In this document: positions 1-9,259 of the stretch, in pieces | Numbering within the stretch: the first letter of the stretch is position 1 | How the letters are laid out: each line of letters starts with the position of its first letter | Source of the DNA: UBA6522 sp965204155 | GTDB lineage: Bacteria; Pseudomonadota; Gammaproteobacteria; Steroidobacterales; Rariloculaceae | NCBI GenBank assembly: GCA_965204155.1 | Contig: OZ241971.1 | Coordinates: 2,976,001-3,040,000 of the forward strand | Reading direction: 5' to 3' | Length of the DNA: 64,000 bases | The notes under the pieces: model-generated | Database searches by the model: none | Told to the model about the DNA's origin: nothing | The model's input: only the letters and a program-made list of their open reading frames with translations | Position numbers and translations under genes: made by a program

Positions 1-2
1 CG

Positions 3-497
3 CCGGACTCGGTGCGGGTGGGTGCCGCAGCAACGGCGCTCGCCTTCGGTGCCGGCGGATCGCGCCTGGTCACCGGTGACGCGACAGGCAATGTACAGCT
101 ATGGGAAGTGGAGAGCCTGGCCCCCGTAGGCGAACCGCACAACTTTGTCCATCCCGTACGGTGGTTGGGTTTCAGCGGCAACAGCGAGTTCCTGCTGGTC
201 CAGACCGATCACTGGATGCATCGGTTCTCCGTCGGCGAGGACGGTCTCGCGCTCGCGGGCAGCCGCCTGCTGGACGCCGGGATGGAGGCGGGCGCCGCGC
301 TGCTGGTTCCCGACGGCAGCCGCATCAGGTTGATCGGCGGCCGCGGGACGGGTGAGCCGCAATTCCGCGAACTGGACATGGTGCGTTTGGTCACTGAACC
401 TCTTCCGCCCGATTCGGTCCTGTTGAGCCGCAATTGGTCGCGTATTCTGGGTCTTGCGGTGGGGGAGCGCGGCGAGGTTGTACCGGATTCCCACTGA
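3..497 (+). CDS. WD40-repeat protein, C-terminal fragment
   Basis: The reading frame is open to the left edge of the window, so this is the 3' part of a larger gene. The GTG at position 12 is not a credible start. The visible 160-odd residues include one recognisable WD-type blade (ALAFGAGGSRLVTGDATG followed by VQLWEV) and then degenerate beta-propeller-like sequence. WD40 proteins are usually protein-interaction scaffolds, and in bacteria they are often fused to kinase or signalling domains. The upstream domains are out of view, so the role cannot be stated. It ends 46 bases before the next gene on the same strand. Confidence 0.6.
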   Translation, partial: PDSVRVGAAATALAFGAGGSRLVTGDATGNVQLWEVESLAPVGEPHNFVHPVRWLGFSGNSEFLLVQTDHWMHRFSVGEDGLALAGSRLLDAGMEAGAALLVPDGSRIRLIGGRGTGEPQFRELDMVRLVTEPLPPDSVLLSRNWSRILGLAVGERGEVVPDSH

Positions 498-543
498 TGC
501 GCGGTTTTCTGCGGCGCAGCCTACTGGCACCCGGAGGTGGCCG

Positions 544-2145
544 ATGGTGAGACTGACTGTTTTGGTACTGGGTTTGAGTGGCCTGGCAATGGCCCTGGAT
601 GCCTCCGCGCAGAATGATGAGGCGCTGGTCCTGACCGGATTGAAGGCGGAGGCCGTGGGGCTTGTGGACGGCCATGCCAAGCTCGTTCAGGAGATCGTCG
701 ACAGCCTGTTTTCGTTTTCCGAGCTGGGATTCCAGGAATTCGAAACCAAGCGCTACCTGACGGACATACTCGAAGCAAACGGCTTTGCCATCGATAACGA
801 GGTATCCGGCATCCCGAGTGCCTGGTGGGCGACGTGGGGCGAGGGCGACCCGGTCATTGCGCTCGGGTCGGACGTGGACGGCATCCCGCAGTCTTCCCAG
901 CTTCCGGGCGCTGTCTATCGGCAACCGATCATCGAAGGCGCGCCGGGGCACGGCGAGGGGCACAATTCCGGGCAGGCCGTCGTGATCGCGGGCGCGCTCG
1001 CGGTGAAGGCGATCATGGAGCGCGAGGGGCTCGAAGGGACACTCGTGATCTGGCCGGGCGTTGCGGAGGAATTGCTCGCCACCAAGGCCTGGTTTACCCG
1101 CGACGGGCGATTCGAGGATGTCGACGCGGTGATCTTTACCCATGTGGACGATTCGCTGGCGGTCAATTGGGGGCAGGCTCCGGGTACCGGGCTGGTGTCG
1201 GTGGAATACACGTTCGAAGGCGTGGCCGCCCATGGCGCGGGGGACCCGTGGCGGGGGCGAAGTGCGCTTGATGCCGTGGAGATCATGAACGTGGGCTGGA
1301 ATTTCCGCCGCGAGCACCTAAGGCCGCTGCAGCGGTCCCACTACGTCATCGTTGACGGCGGCGATCAGCCGAACGTGGTTCCCCCGACGGCGACCGTTTG
1401 GTATTTCGTTCGCGAAATGACCGGGGAGCTGATCCGGGAGAATTTCGAGGCGCTGCAGCGGATGGCCGAAGGCGCCGCACTGATGACCGACACCACCGTA
1501 TCGCGCCGGATCGTCGGCACCGCCTATCCCCGGCACTTCAACCGTCCCATCGCCGAGGCCATGTACGAGAATATGCGCGCAGTCGGCATGCCCGACTGGT
1601 CGGAGGACGACCAGACGTTTGCGCGGGCCTTCCAGGAGTTCATGGAAGCCGACGAGATCATGGGGCTCAAGACCGAGGTCGACGAACTCGGGGAGCCGCC
1701 GGAGACTCCCCGGTCCGGCGGATCGGACGATATAGGGGACGTCTCCTGGGTCGTGCCGACGGTGACGCTGCGGTTTCCCTCCAATATCGAGGGCCGGCAG
1801 GGCCACCACTGGTCCAGCGCGATCGCCATGGCGACCCCCGTGGCACACAAGGGCGCCGTCGCGGGGGCCAGGGTCGTCGCGGCCACGCTGATCGACCTGT
1901 TGCAGAATTCTGAGCTGGTCGAGTCCGCGTGGGCGTATTTCCGGGAGGAACAGACCGCCGAAGAAAGTTACCTGCCGTTCATCGACGAAAACGACGCGCC
2001 GGCGATCGAGAAGAACACCGGCATCATGGCGCAGTTCACGGATCGGCTTGAGGCCTACTATTACGACCCGGCCCGATTCGACACCTTCCTGGAACAGCTT
2101 GGTGTCGATTACCCGGAGCTTGAGGCGCCGGAAGGGGGCGACTGA
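544..2145 (+). CDS. Secreted M20-family amidohydrolase/peptidase
   Basis: This 533-residue protein resembles the AbgB-like branch of M20 metallohydrolases, which cleave amide bonds of small acylated amino compounds. Family-typical elements are FSFSELGFQEFET near the N terminus, GSDVDGIPQ, an HNSGQA metal-binding segment, WPGVAEE and a dimerisation domain (EYTFEGVAAHGA). The ATG at 544 is chosen because GGAGG lies six bases upstream (533-537) and the product then starts with a signal peptide ending near ALDASAQ. This points to the periplasm, which is unusual for AbgB homologues. The substrate is unknown. The next gene is convergent. Confidence 0.8.
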   Translation: MVRLTVLVLGLSGLAMALDASAQNDEALVLTGLKAEAVGLVDGHAKLVQEIVDSLFSFSELGFQEFETKRYLTDILEANGFAIDNEVSGIPSAWWATWGEGDPVIALGSDVDGIPQSSQLPGAVYRQPIIEGAPGHGEGHNSGQAVVIAGALAVKAIMEREGLEGTLVIWPGVAEELLATKAWFTRDGRFEDVDAVIFTHVDDSLAVNWGQAPGTGLVSVEYTFEGVAAHGAGDPWRGRSALDAVEIMNVGWNFRREHLRPLQRSHYVIVDGGDQPNVVPPTATVWYFVREMTGELIRENFEALQRMAEGAALMTDTTVSRRIVGTAYPRHFNRPIAEAMYENMRAVGMPDWSEDDQTFARAFQEFMEADEIMGLKTEVDELGEPPETPRSGGSDDIGDVSWVVPTVTLRFPSNIEGRQGHHWSSAIAMATPVAHKGAVAGARVVAATLIDLLQNSELVESAWAYFREEQTAEESYLPFIDENDAPAIEKNTGIMAQFTDRLEAYYYDPARFDTFLEQLGVDYPELEAPEGGD

Positions 2146-2183
2146 TCCAAGGCTCATACTTCCACTTGCAGGGGAGGCCGGGC

Positions 2184-5117
2184 TCAGAATTCGTAGCGCA
2201 GGCCGATACGCACGGTTCGCGGCTGCTGGAACCGGGTCGGTAGCCCGAACGTGGGCGACGCTCGGCGGCCGCCCCAGCGGTCGGCCCACTCGTCCACCTC
2301 CAGTTCGGCATCCAGGTCAAGAATGTTGAAGGCGTCAAGCCGGGCAGTCAGCGTACCCCCCAGGCGTGAGTCAGCGGAATATTTCAGGCCAAGATCCAGC
2401 CTGTACACGTTTGCTGTCGTTCCAAGCGATCCGCGAGGCGTGAGTTCACCCTGTTGGTAGAAGGATGCTGGCCCGAAAAACCGCGCGTACGGGTCGCTGG
2501 GATGATATCCGAGCGCATTGCGCGGACGGCCGCTGGAGTATTGCAACGCGGCGCCAGCCTGCCAGCCGTCGGCGAACTCCCAGCCTCCCCACAGCTTCAA
2601 CTGGTGGCGCCGATCGTTGGGCAGGTCGCCATGGGCGCCATCCAGAAGGCCCCTGTAGTCGAACTGCGAGGTCGCACCGGCAAGGTCCTCACCGGTGTCG
2701 CTGCGAACCGTGCCCTCGTAGTTGCCGTAGCTGTGCGACCAGGTGTAGGAGGCCCGGGCATAGAACACGCCGTCCCAGGGTCTCTGCAAGTCCAGCGTCA
2801 CCGCCTGGTAGCGGCGCTGCATGGGCGGGAAACCGAGTTCTTCAGCCGACAGCCTGAGTTCGTCGAGGTTGCCGTCGCCGTCGATGTCGTAATAGGTCCG
2901 CACGCCGCGGCCGGGGTTGGCGAGCACCAGGTTGAATTCGCCGAAAGCGCCGATGGCCTGGTCGATGGAGATGTCCTCGATGCCCTGTATGAGGTCGCGA
3001 TACGTGAGTGTAATGCCGAAAATGTAGTCCGACAGAATCCTGCGCTCGTAGCCTAGAATAAACTCGTCCTGGGCCATGGGCTCGATGTCATGGTCGATCA
3101 CGGTGCGACTATCCGGAGAAGAGCCATCGGCGAATAGGGTGGTTTCGCCGATTCGGGCGCCGAGCGCCGTGCTTCCGTCCTCGGCGACGGGTTGATCGAG
3201 CACGTACCAGTCTTCCGAGGAAAACCATGGGCTTCCGAGAAAGATACTGACGGCGCTGGCGACCGGCAGGTGATAGCGGCCGTAGTTGGCGAAGACCTTG
3301 GAGCTTCGGTCGCCGCCGACGTCCCATGAGAACCCGATGCGTGGCGCGTACTGGTCCGTAATCCTCACGATCGACTGGCCCTCGGCGTTGCGATTGTCGA
3401 ATCGCTCGTTACGCAACCCGATACGCAGCGTTGCGTATATGGGGGAGATGGTCCATTCGTCCTCCAGGTAGAAGGCCGTCGCAATCACGTCGAAGTGGCC
3501 GTCTCTTGAAAACCGGCGATGGCGGGTCACTTCCGTCACCCCGTCCGGCACGATCGCGCCGTTTCGAAGAACCTCTCCCGGCGTGGCCGCCAGGTATTGG
3601 AAAAACGCATCCCCCGAGTACCCCAGGCTGTCGAATGACGTGTTTTCCTCGCGGTCCATGCCGAAGCGAATCAAGTGTTGATCGCCGGCCGCCCATTCGA
3701 TATCGACCCGGGCAATCTCGCGTTCATCGTCCGCGGCGGCCTTCACGAAATCGGTCCAGCAGCCGATTTGCCGGAAACCGCGGGAACGGGAATCGATGGC
3801 AACGGGACATGTGTCGTTCGCCGGCGAACCAGAGGTGAGGTCGTACTCGCTGGCGCCCCACATGACCGTCGCGGCAAGACCGGACCCGAAGTAGCCCCGG
3901 TAGGTAACGATATGGTTGTCGCCTCCGCGGCCGATCGCTGTCTCGCGGAGTTCCCGGCCGACCGCGTTATCCGTGGCATCCCATCTGAAGGTTGTGCGGT
4001 CCACCGTTCTCTTGTCCGAAAACCCCGTGTATTCGATGCGGTGATCGTCGTTGAGAAGCCAGTCCAGTTTCAGGCCCCAGAACCCGTCGTCGTCGGATTC
4101 CCTGTAAAGCCGGCCCCAGGCGCTGTAATCGTTGACGTCGACATCCCTGAATTCGTAGATTCCGTAAGCGAACAGCCGGTCGCGGACAAGGGGTCCGCCG
4201 GCCGAGAAGAAAGTGCTGAAATCGTCCCGCTCGTCGAAGCCGTCGGCCGAGTCATACTCGATGCGCTCCGAGGGATGTTCCACATTGGGGACGTCGCCAC
4301 GCAGCGAATCCGGCTGGAAGTAACCGCCAACAGTGAATCGCCAGTCGTTCGAACCCCTTTTGGTGACTGCGTTGACCACGCCCCCCGTGGAGCGCCCGAA
4401 CTCTGCGCTGTAACCGCCGGTCTTGATCTGGAACTGATCGTAGAACTCGAACGGGATCGTGCTCCCGCCGAGCCCGTTGCGGAAGTTCGTCACGTTCATG
4501 CCGTTGATGTAGTAGACGTTTTCCGCGACCGAGGCGCCGCCCAGCGACGCGTAAGCGGAACCCGTGCCGTAGTGGGCGCGGTTCCCGGCCGTTCCGAACG
4601 CCAGGTCGCCCTGTACCGCACCAGGCGCCATCAGCACCACGGCGTTCTGGTCCCTGGGGATGGGCAGACGCAGGATATCGTCCGATGTCACGATCCTCGC
4701 AGTCTCCGCCCGGGTGACGTCGAGTGGGGAGACTGGCTCCGAGATGACGACGACTTCCTCCACCGTCCTGGGATTCTCCAGAAGCAGTTCTATGGATGTC
4801 CCCTCGCCAACGTTCACTTCTGTCGGAACGATGCTCGACTGCAGGGCATCGAGCGTTGCGTAAACGGCGTAGCGCCCGATCGCGAGCGCTGAAAACCGGT
4901 AGCGGCCGTCCGCGTCGGTAACCGCGGTGCGATTCCGGGAGGTGTCCGGATGCAAGGCAGTGACTCGGGCGCCCGACACCGGGCCCGTGCTTGAGGTCAC
5001 TCTGCCGTAGATGTAACCGAGCGTGGTCCCCTGGCCGTGGACTGACGATACGAGGACCAGGGCGGTAACCAATAGCGCGCAAATCGAGGTGGCATTTCTC
5101 ATGTTGACAGACGACAT
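2184..5117 (-). CDS. TonB-dependent outer-membrane receptor, Oar-like
   Basis: This 977-residue protein has a signal peptide (ALLVTALVLVSSVHG), then a carboxypeptidase-regulatory-like domain at about residues 33-110 (GYIYGRVTSSTGPVSGARVT, TDADGRYRFSALAIG). A plug domain with ENVYYINGMNVTNF and GGYSAEFGRSTGGVVNAVTK follows, then a long beta-barrel ending in a C-terminal Phe. Oar-type receptors import bulky substrates or support outer-membrane functions using TonB energy. The ligand cannot be inferred, though the sulfatase and glycoside-hydrolase genes elsewhere in the window make a glycan possible. The start at 5117 is used; an ATG at 5102 is an alternative. It faces the M20 gene tail to tail. 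Confidence 0.85.
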   Translation of the reverse strand: MSSVNMRNATSICALLVTALVLVSSVHGQGTTLGYIYGRVTSSTGPVSGARVTALHPDTSRNRTAVTDADGRYRFSALAIGRYAVYATLDALQSSIVPTEVNVGEGTSIELLLENPRTVEEVVVISEPVSPLDVTRAETARIVTSDDILRLPIPRDQNAVVLMAPGAVQGDLAFGTAGNRAHYGTGSAYASLGGASVAENVYYINGMNVTNFRNGLGGSTIPFEFYDQFQIKTGGYSAEFGRSTGGVVNAVTKRGSNDWRFTVGGYFQPDSLRGDVPNVEHPSERIEYDSADGFDERDDFSTFFSAGGPLVRDRLFAYGIYEFRDVDVNDYSAWGRLYRESDDDGFWGLKLDWLLNDDHRIEYTGFSDKRTVDRTTFRWDATDNAVGRELRETAIGRGGDNHIVTYRGYFGSGLAATVMWGASEYDLTSGSPANDTCPVAIDSRSRGFRQIGCWTDFVKAAADDEREIARVDIEWAAGDQHLIRFGMDREENTSFDSLGYSGDAFFQYLAATPGEVLRNGAIVPDGVTEVTRHRRFSRDGHFDVIATAFYLEDEWTISPIYATLRIGLRNERFDNRNAEGQSIVRITDQYAPRIGFSWDVGGDRSSKVFANYGRYHLPVASAVSIFLGSPWFSSEDWYVLDQPVAEDGSTALGARIGETTLFADGSSPDSRTVIDHDIEPMAQDEFILGYERRILSDYIFGITLTYRDLIQGIEDISIDQAIGAFGEFNLVLANPGRGVRTYYDIDGDGNLDELRLSAEELGFPPMQRRYQAVTLDLQRPWDGVFYARASYTWSHSYGNYEGTVRSDTGEDLAGATSQFDYRGLLDGAHGDLPNDRRHQLKLWGGWEFADGWQAGAALQYSSGRPRNALGYHPSDPYARFFGPASFYQQGELTPRGSLGTTANVYRLDLGLKYSADSRLGGTLTARLDAFNILDLDAELEVDEWADRWGGRRASPTFGLPTRFQQPRTVRIGLRYEF

Positions 5118-5147
5118 CGGCTTGGGTGCTCCAAGAAGTGGCCCACC

Positions 5148-5190
5148 AAATTTTATATATAAAACAATAGGTTGAGAAAACGTATCGGGG
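5148..5190 (-). promoter_or_regulatory. AT-rich putative promoter of the TonB receptor
   Basis: A short AT-rich block containing TTTTATATATAAAACAATAG lies 30-60 bases upstream of the receptor start, in otherwise GC-rich surroundings. On the minus strand it offers TATATA/TATAAA -10-like hexamers, but no good -35 box at 16-18 bp. The placement is suggestive only. Confidence 0.3.
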
Positions 5191-5243
5191 AGAGAAGAAA
5201 GTGTAACCGAATTACTGCCTGTAAGGTAATCCCCTGTGCGCAG

Positions 5244-6146
5244 TCAGATTTCGCTGCAGGAGGCGCCTTGTGCGAAGCAGGTGAGGCAGCGGTGATGGCG
5301 CAGGTAGATGCGTTTTGTCAGTGTCTCCGACAGCGTTGCGCCCAGGTCGTAGGACTTGTCGTCGTCCACCAGTGTGCAGGCGTAGACGCGCATCGTGCCA
5401 TTTTTCTTCACCACCATTTTCGAGAAATGGCACATGAACCTGCGGCGCGACTCGGCGGTGTGATGAGTCGTCATGCAGCGCTCGGTAATGGTGGCCACGG
5501 CGGGTCTGGACCCTGGCGCGAGAAAGTCCGGAAAAGCCACGATTCGCGTGTCGGCCGGCAGGCCATGCTGCCGGAAGAGCCACCGATAGGTTGCGTCGAC
5601 CGAATCGGAGTTCTCGCCGGAGTCTTGCTGCCGGGCCACCGAAACCCTGAATCCGCGCACGTGCAACTCGCGCAGGCAGCGCCAGGACTTTCTGAAACTG
5701 CCGCAACCGCGAGAGGCATCGTGGCGCGATTCGTCCGGATAGTCGATGCTGATGCGAAACGCGACGGGATTGGGCCGTGCCGTCAGGGATTCGATCTGAT
5801 GCAGCCTCTTCAGGACCGGATCGGTGCCGTTGGTCAGCACAAGGCACGGCTTCAGCGTCGACGCGTAGTGCAGGATGTTGACGAAATCCCTCACGATGAA
5901 CGGTTCACCGCCGGTAAAGGAGAATTGCTCCACACCCAGTGCTGCCGCTTCGTCCACGAAGGGTCGTATGTCGGCGAGCGTGACTCGCTGCAAGCGGCCG
6001 TCGCCGGGTTTGGAGCCTTCCAGACAGAACGGGCAGGAAAGGTTGCATGCCGTCCCGGTATGAAACCACAACTCCCGCAGCGCGCCTGGCTGGATGTAGC
6101 CCGGTGGCTCGGGATTCGGCAGCAAGTGTGCGGGAACCGCGTTCAC
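5244..6146 (-). CDS. Radical SAM protein with Cys-rich C terminus
   Basis: This 300-residue radical SAM enzyme has the CxxxCxxC cluster site at Cys34, Cys38 and Cys41 (TACNLSCPFC) and the SAM-contacting FTGGEP at 77-82. The C-terminal part carries Cys224, 239, 257, 287, 290 and 297, an arrangement like the auxiliary-cluster (SPASM/twitch) regions of peptide- or sugar-modifying members. The start is the GTG at 6146, because it overlaps the upstream glycosyltransferase stop as GTGA and gives NAVPAHLLPNPEPPG before the core; the frame remains open far upstream. It is the last gene of a four-gene coupled cluster. The reaction is unknown. Confidence 0.8.
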   Translation of the reverse strand: MNAVPAHLLPNPEPPGYIQPGALRELWFHTGTACNLSCPFCLEGSKPGDGRLQRVTLADIRPFVDEAAALGVEQFSFTGGEPFIVRDFVNILHYASTLKPCLVLTNGTDPVLKRLHQIESLTARPNPVAFRISIDYPDESRHDASRGCGSFRKSWRCLRELHVRGFRVSVARQQDSGENSDSVDATYRWLFRQHGLPADTRIVAFPDFLAPGSRPAVATITERCMTTHHTAESRRRFMCHFSKMVVKKNGTMRVYACTLVDDDKSYDLGATLSETLTKRIYLRHHRCLTCFAQGASCSEI

Positions 6147-6898
6147 GAACCGGGACCCCCGTCGGCCGTGTCTGCATGCACTTGCGTTGGAGGATCGTAC
6201 CTGTAGGCCAGTCGGTGCGCGGTCTGTCCGCACGCATAGGCCAGCGCCAGCCGGCGGTTGTTCAGGCATTGGCGAACCCATCCGTTCCGCTCCCACCGTC
6301 GGGGCGATATCCTCAGCGGCGTCGCCAGTGTTTGAAACCGCCCTCGGGAACGCAGCTTTCTCACCAGCTCGACCTCCTCGAACAACGGTTGGTGCGGAAA
6401 CCCTTCGCACGCGAGGTAGATGGCCCGGCGAACAAAGATGCCCTGGTCGCCATACGGTATTCCTCCGAACTGGACGCGAAGGTTGGTCAGCCACGCAATC
6501 GTCTTCTTTCGCCGCATCGGCGTCCCGGAGAACGCGAATCTGAAGTGTCCCCCTTCTGCTCCGTCAGCGACCGCTCGGGCGATGGCGCCAAGGCTGGATG
6601 GGCAGGGCGCCGAATCGGCGTGGAGAAACCAGAGAATGTCGGCCTGGGCGGCCCGGGCGCCCTGGTCCTGTTGTCGTCCCCGACATCGTTCCGACGTGAG
6701 ATACATGCAACCTCGTTGCTTGCAGAGAGCGCTCGACCGAGTGTCGGCATTGGCGGCGACGACAATGATCTCTCGGGGTTGGAGTTCCCAGACCGCAATC
6801 AGATCCAGCAGCGTCCGAAGCCTGGCGGCGTCGCCCAGCACCGGAATCACGATGGCGACGTCGGCGGTCGGGTTTCGGTGCTCGTCAGCGCGTGGCAT
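6143..6898 (-). CDS. Family-2 glycosyltransferase, rSAM-associated transferase 2 type
   Basis: This 251-residue GT-A glycosyltransferase has an N-terminal VAIVIPVLGDAARLRTLLD nucleotide-sugar fold, FLHADSAPCP in place of the usual DxD region, FRFAFSG, IPYGDQGIFVRR and FEEVELVRKLRSRGR. This pattern matches my memory of the TIGR04283-like subgroup often encoded beside radical SAM proteins and DUF2064 transferases. No signal peptide or membrane segment is evident, so it should act in the cytoplasm. It overlaps the oxidoreductase upstream by 14 bases and the radical SAM gene downstream by 4 bases (GTGA), which implies co-translation. Donor and acceptor are unknown. Confidence 0.8.
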   Translation of the reverse strand: MPRADEHRNPTADVAIVIPVLGDAARLRTLLDLIAVWELQPREIIVVAANADTRSSALCKQRGCMYLTSERCRGRQQDQGARAAQADILWFLHADSAPCPSSLGAIARAVADGAEGGHFRFAFSGTPMRRKKTIAWLTNLRVQFGGIPYGDQGIFVRRAIYLACEGFPHQPLFEEVELVRKLRSRGRFQTLATPLRISPRRWERNGWVRQCLNNRRLALAYACGQTAHRLAYRYDPPTQVHADTADGGPGS

Positions 6899-8351
6899 AG
6901 CGCAACCACGTGTTCATCAGGGTTTGTGCAAACGGCGTCAGCCGCGTCCGATTGTAAGCGTCGGCGAGGCGTCGCAGATACTCGCCACGGGTCGGGTAGG
7001 GGAGCATCGTCCTGCTCAGTTTGCCAAGTCCGAGTCCGTTGTTCATGGCGAGGCAGAGGCCGGCGATCTGTTCGCCTGCGTCCTCGCCGACGATGGTGCC
7101 TCCCAGGATCCTGTCCCGACCCTTTTGTGTCGTCACCTCGGCAAATCCGTGCCGGTCGCCGGCGGTCCTGCCCCGGTCCAGTTCCGAAAACTCAAGCCGG
7201 TAGCTGTCGTAGTCGGTTTCAGCCAGATCGAGTTCCTCGTGAGTCGGGCCCACCTGGGCCACCTCCGGCTCGGTGTAGGTGCAACGGGGCACGATCAGGG
7301 ATGACGTGGTCGCCGTGGGGGCAAACAGTGCGTTCTGCACGACGATTCTTGCATGGGCGTCGGCGTGATGAGTGAACTGATACCGCGAGCAGACATCGCC
7401 CGCCGCGTAGATTTTCCGGTTGGTGGTTCTCAACTTGTTGTCCACCACGATCAATTGGTCGTGGAGTTCCACGCCGGCCTTGTGCAGTTGCAATCCCTCA
7501 ACGTTGGCGCGGCGCCCCGCGGCGACCAGAATCTGCTCCGCGGTGACGTTGATTCCGTCGGTGTGAAGGATTGGCCCTTCCTCGCTCCGGGTGACGTCCG
7601 AGACGAGGGAACCCAGGTGAAGCGTGACCCCGTCGGATTCGAGGGCCGGCCCGAGTACGTGTCCGGCGCCGGCGGACTCGCCCGGCAGCACCCTGTCCGC
7701 CAACTCGAACAGGTGAACGTCAACTCCCAGACGTGCCATCGCCTGAGACATCTCGCAGCCGATGGGTCCGGCGCCGAGAATTGCCAGCTTCTTCGGCGGT
7801 TCCACCAGATCGAACAGGGTTTCGTTGGTGAGCGGTTCGCTGGACGCCAGCCCGGGTATCGGCGGCATCGCGGCCCGCGCGCCTGTTGCGATCACGAACC
7901 GCCGCGCACGGAGCCGATCCTCTCCTACGGCAACGCTTTCCCGGTTCGTAAAGTGTGCGGTACCGAGAAACACGTCCACCCCGTGACTGCGGTAGCGTTC
8001 CACCGAATCGTGACGGGCGATCTCCGCCCGGACCTGCCTCAGCCACGTAAAGGCTTCGTCCGCTCCGCAGCCCGGGTTGCGCCGGGTGAATTCCAGCAGT
8101 GCCTTGGAGGGGACGCAGCCCACGTTGAGACAGTCGCCGCCCATGGCCTGACGCTCCACCAGGGCGACTCGCGCCCCCAATCCCGCCGCCGCGATCGCTG
8201 TCACCAGTCCCGCGGGTCCGGCGCCGATTACTACCAGGTGGTAGCGTGAGCGGGGCGTGGGATTGCGGTAGTCACGCGGGAATACCAGTTCCCGCCAGGT
8301 GCGGTCATGGTTCTGGCCGGGGTACTCGTCCAGCATGGGGAGCGGGTTCAC
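6885..8351 (-). CDS. FAD-dependent pyridine nucleotide-disulfide oxidoreductase
   Basis: This 488-residue flavoprotein has an FAD dinucleotide fold (LVVIGAGPAGLVTA, 39-52), the redox-active pair Cys74/Cys79 in GGDCLNVGCVPSK, an NAD(P)H fold (LAILGAGPIGCEM) and a dimerisation domain. Homologues are often labelled mercuric reductase. However, there is no N-terminal heavy-metal domain and no C-terminal Cys pair, and the lipoamide-type His is replaced in MLPYPTRGEY, so neither mercury nor lipoamide is a safe substrate. The GTG at 8351 is taken as start because it overlaps the upstream DUF2064 stop as GTGA; the same coupling recurs two genes on. It may supply redox chemistry to the cluster. Confidence 0.8.
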   Translation of the reverse strand: MNPLPMLDEYPGQNHDRTWRELVFPRDYRNPTPRSRYHLVVIGAGPAGLVTAIAAAGLGARVALVERQAMGGDCLNVGCVPSKALLEFTRRNPGCGADEAFTWLRQVRAEIARHDSVERYRSHGVDVFLGTAHFTNRESVAVGEDRLRARRFVIATGARAAMPPIPGLASSEPLTNETLFDLVEPPKKLAILGAGPIGCEMSQAMARLGVDVHLFELADRVLPGESAGAGHVLGPALESDGVTLHLGSLVSDVTRSEEGPILHTDGINVTAEQILVAAGRRANVEGLQLHKAGVELHDQLIVVDNKLRTTNRKIYAAGDVCSRYQFTHHADAHARIVVQNALFAPTATTSSLIVPRCTYTEPEVAQVGPTHEELDLAETDYDSYRLEFSELDRGRTAGDRHGFAEVTTQKGRDRILGGTIVGEDAGEQIAGLCLAMNNGLGLGKLSRTMLPYPTRGEYLRRLADAYNRTRLTPFAQTLMNTWLRYATR

Positions 8352-9172
8352 GGTGTGCCTTCCCGGCGCGCCTCGCACGTCATGTCACGTTGAGGGGCAG
8401 ACTGTGCACTGATATGCGCCCGCAGCCACTCGGCCAATCCTTGTCGCGAAGCCCGTCTGTCGCCCGCCAATGCGGTCCCGGCTCCGAGCAGGTCCTGCAA
8501 CGTGTCGACGTCCTCCCGGGCAGCCAGCGTCGCGACGGTCCACCCCGCCTCTTGACAAAGGTCGCGAAGCTCCGCGCAGAGAGACTCCGTGCTCCAGTTC
8601 AGGTCATTCAGGTTTGGCCAGGGGCGGCGCGCGCCCATCAGCACCACTCCGCCGTCCCCGGCGGGCCCCAGAACGGCGTCCGCCCACTGCAGACTGCCAG
8701 CGGCCTGCCCGAGATAAGCGGAGTCAAGCCCGGGACAGTCCGTCCCCAGGAAGACGAGCCTGCTGACGCCTCGGCGGCGAAGGTCCCGGTCAACGGAGTT
8801 TATGCGTTCGCCCAGATTCTCGCCCTGTTGAGGGACAAGCCCGCAAAACTCACCGTGTTGCGTCTTGACTGTTCCAGGCGGACTGGCCCTCCCAACGGGC
8901 CCCAGGGGAAAAGACTGCGATAGCGCGGATTCGGTTTCCATTTCCGCCATCAGCCAGTCCCGGTCTCCCTGATTCGCGGGCGACAGCCAAGCGGGACCCG
9001 GCCAGGTATTTGCGTCTTCCAGTGCACAGTTCATGAGGTGGGCGGCGACCTCACCCGCATGATCGCCGATCTCCGCCGCAAGCCTGCGCTTGGCGTTGGC
9101 CGGTGCCTTCAACATGACCACGAGGTCCGTTCGGGCGGCTTCGGCTGATCCGTTGACGATCTGAGTTTCCAT
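8348..9172 (-). CDS. DUF2064 transferase, rSAM-associated transferase 1 type
   Basis: This 274-residue protein of the DUF2064/TIGR04282-like group has a nucleotidyltransferase-like GT-A fold. Visible elements are VVMLKAPANAKRRL near the N terminus, RLVFLGTDCPGLDSAYL, DAVLGPAGDGGVVLMG and a C-terminal REDVDTLQDL. The ATG at 9172 gives a start just ahead of the conserved domain and has CAGGA immediately upstream; the longer frame would run through the divergent ferredoxin. It is first in a coupled minus-strand cluster. Members are thought to transfer or activate sugars in radical-SAM-linked pathways; the actual reaction is not established by the sequence. Confidence 0.75.
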   Translation of the reverse strand: METQIVNGSAEAARTDLVVMLKAPANAKRRLAAEIGDHAGEVAAHLMNCALEDANTWPGPAWLSPANQGDRDWLMAEMETESALSQSFPLGPVGRASPPGTVKTQHGEFCGLVPQQGENLGERINSVDRDLRRRGVSRLVFLGTDCPGLDSAYLGQAAGSLQWADAVLGPAGDGGVVLMGARRPWPNLNDLNWSTESLCAELRDLCQEAGWTVATLAAREDVDTLQDLLGAGTALAGDRRASRQGLAEWLRAHISAQSAPQRDMTCEARREGTP

Positions 9173-9259
9173 TCCTGAGGCGTGCCGGCACGGGCCGGTT
9201 ATGCTGTGCGCACTACAGTAGTATAGTGCCCGCTTCCACGGCATCCAGAGGCGCGTGAA

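Noticed and set aside
6885..8351. Mercuric reductase call for the flavin disulfide oxidoreductase.
   Set aside because: No heavy-metal N-terminal domain, no C-terminal vicinal cysteines and no mer genes nearby.
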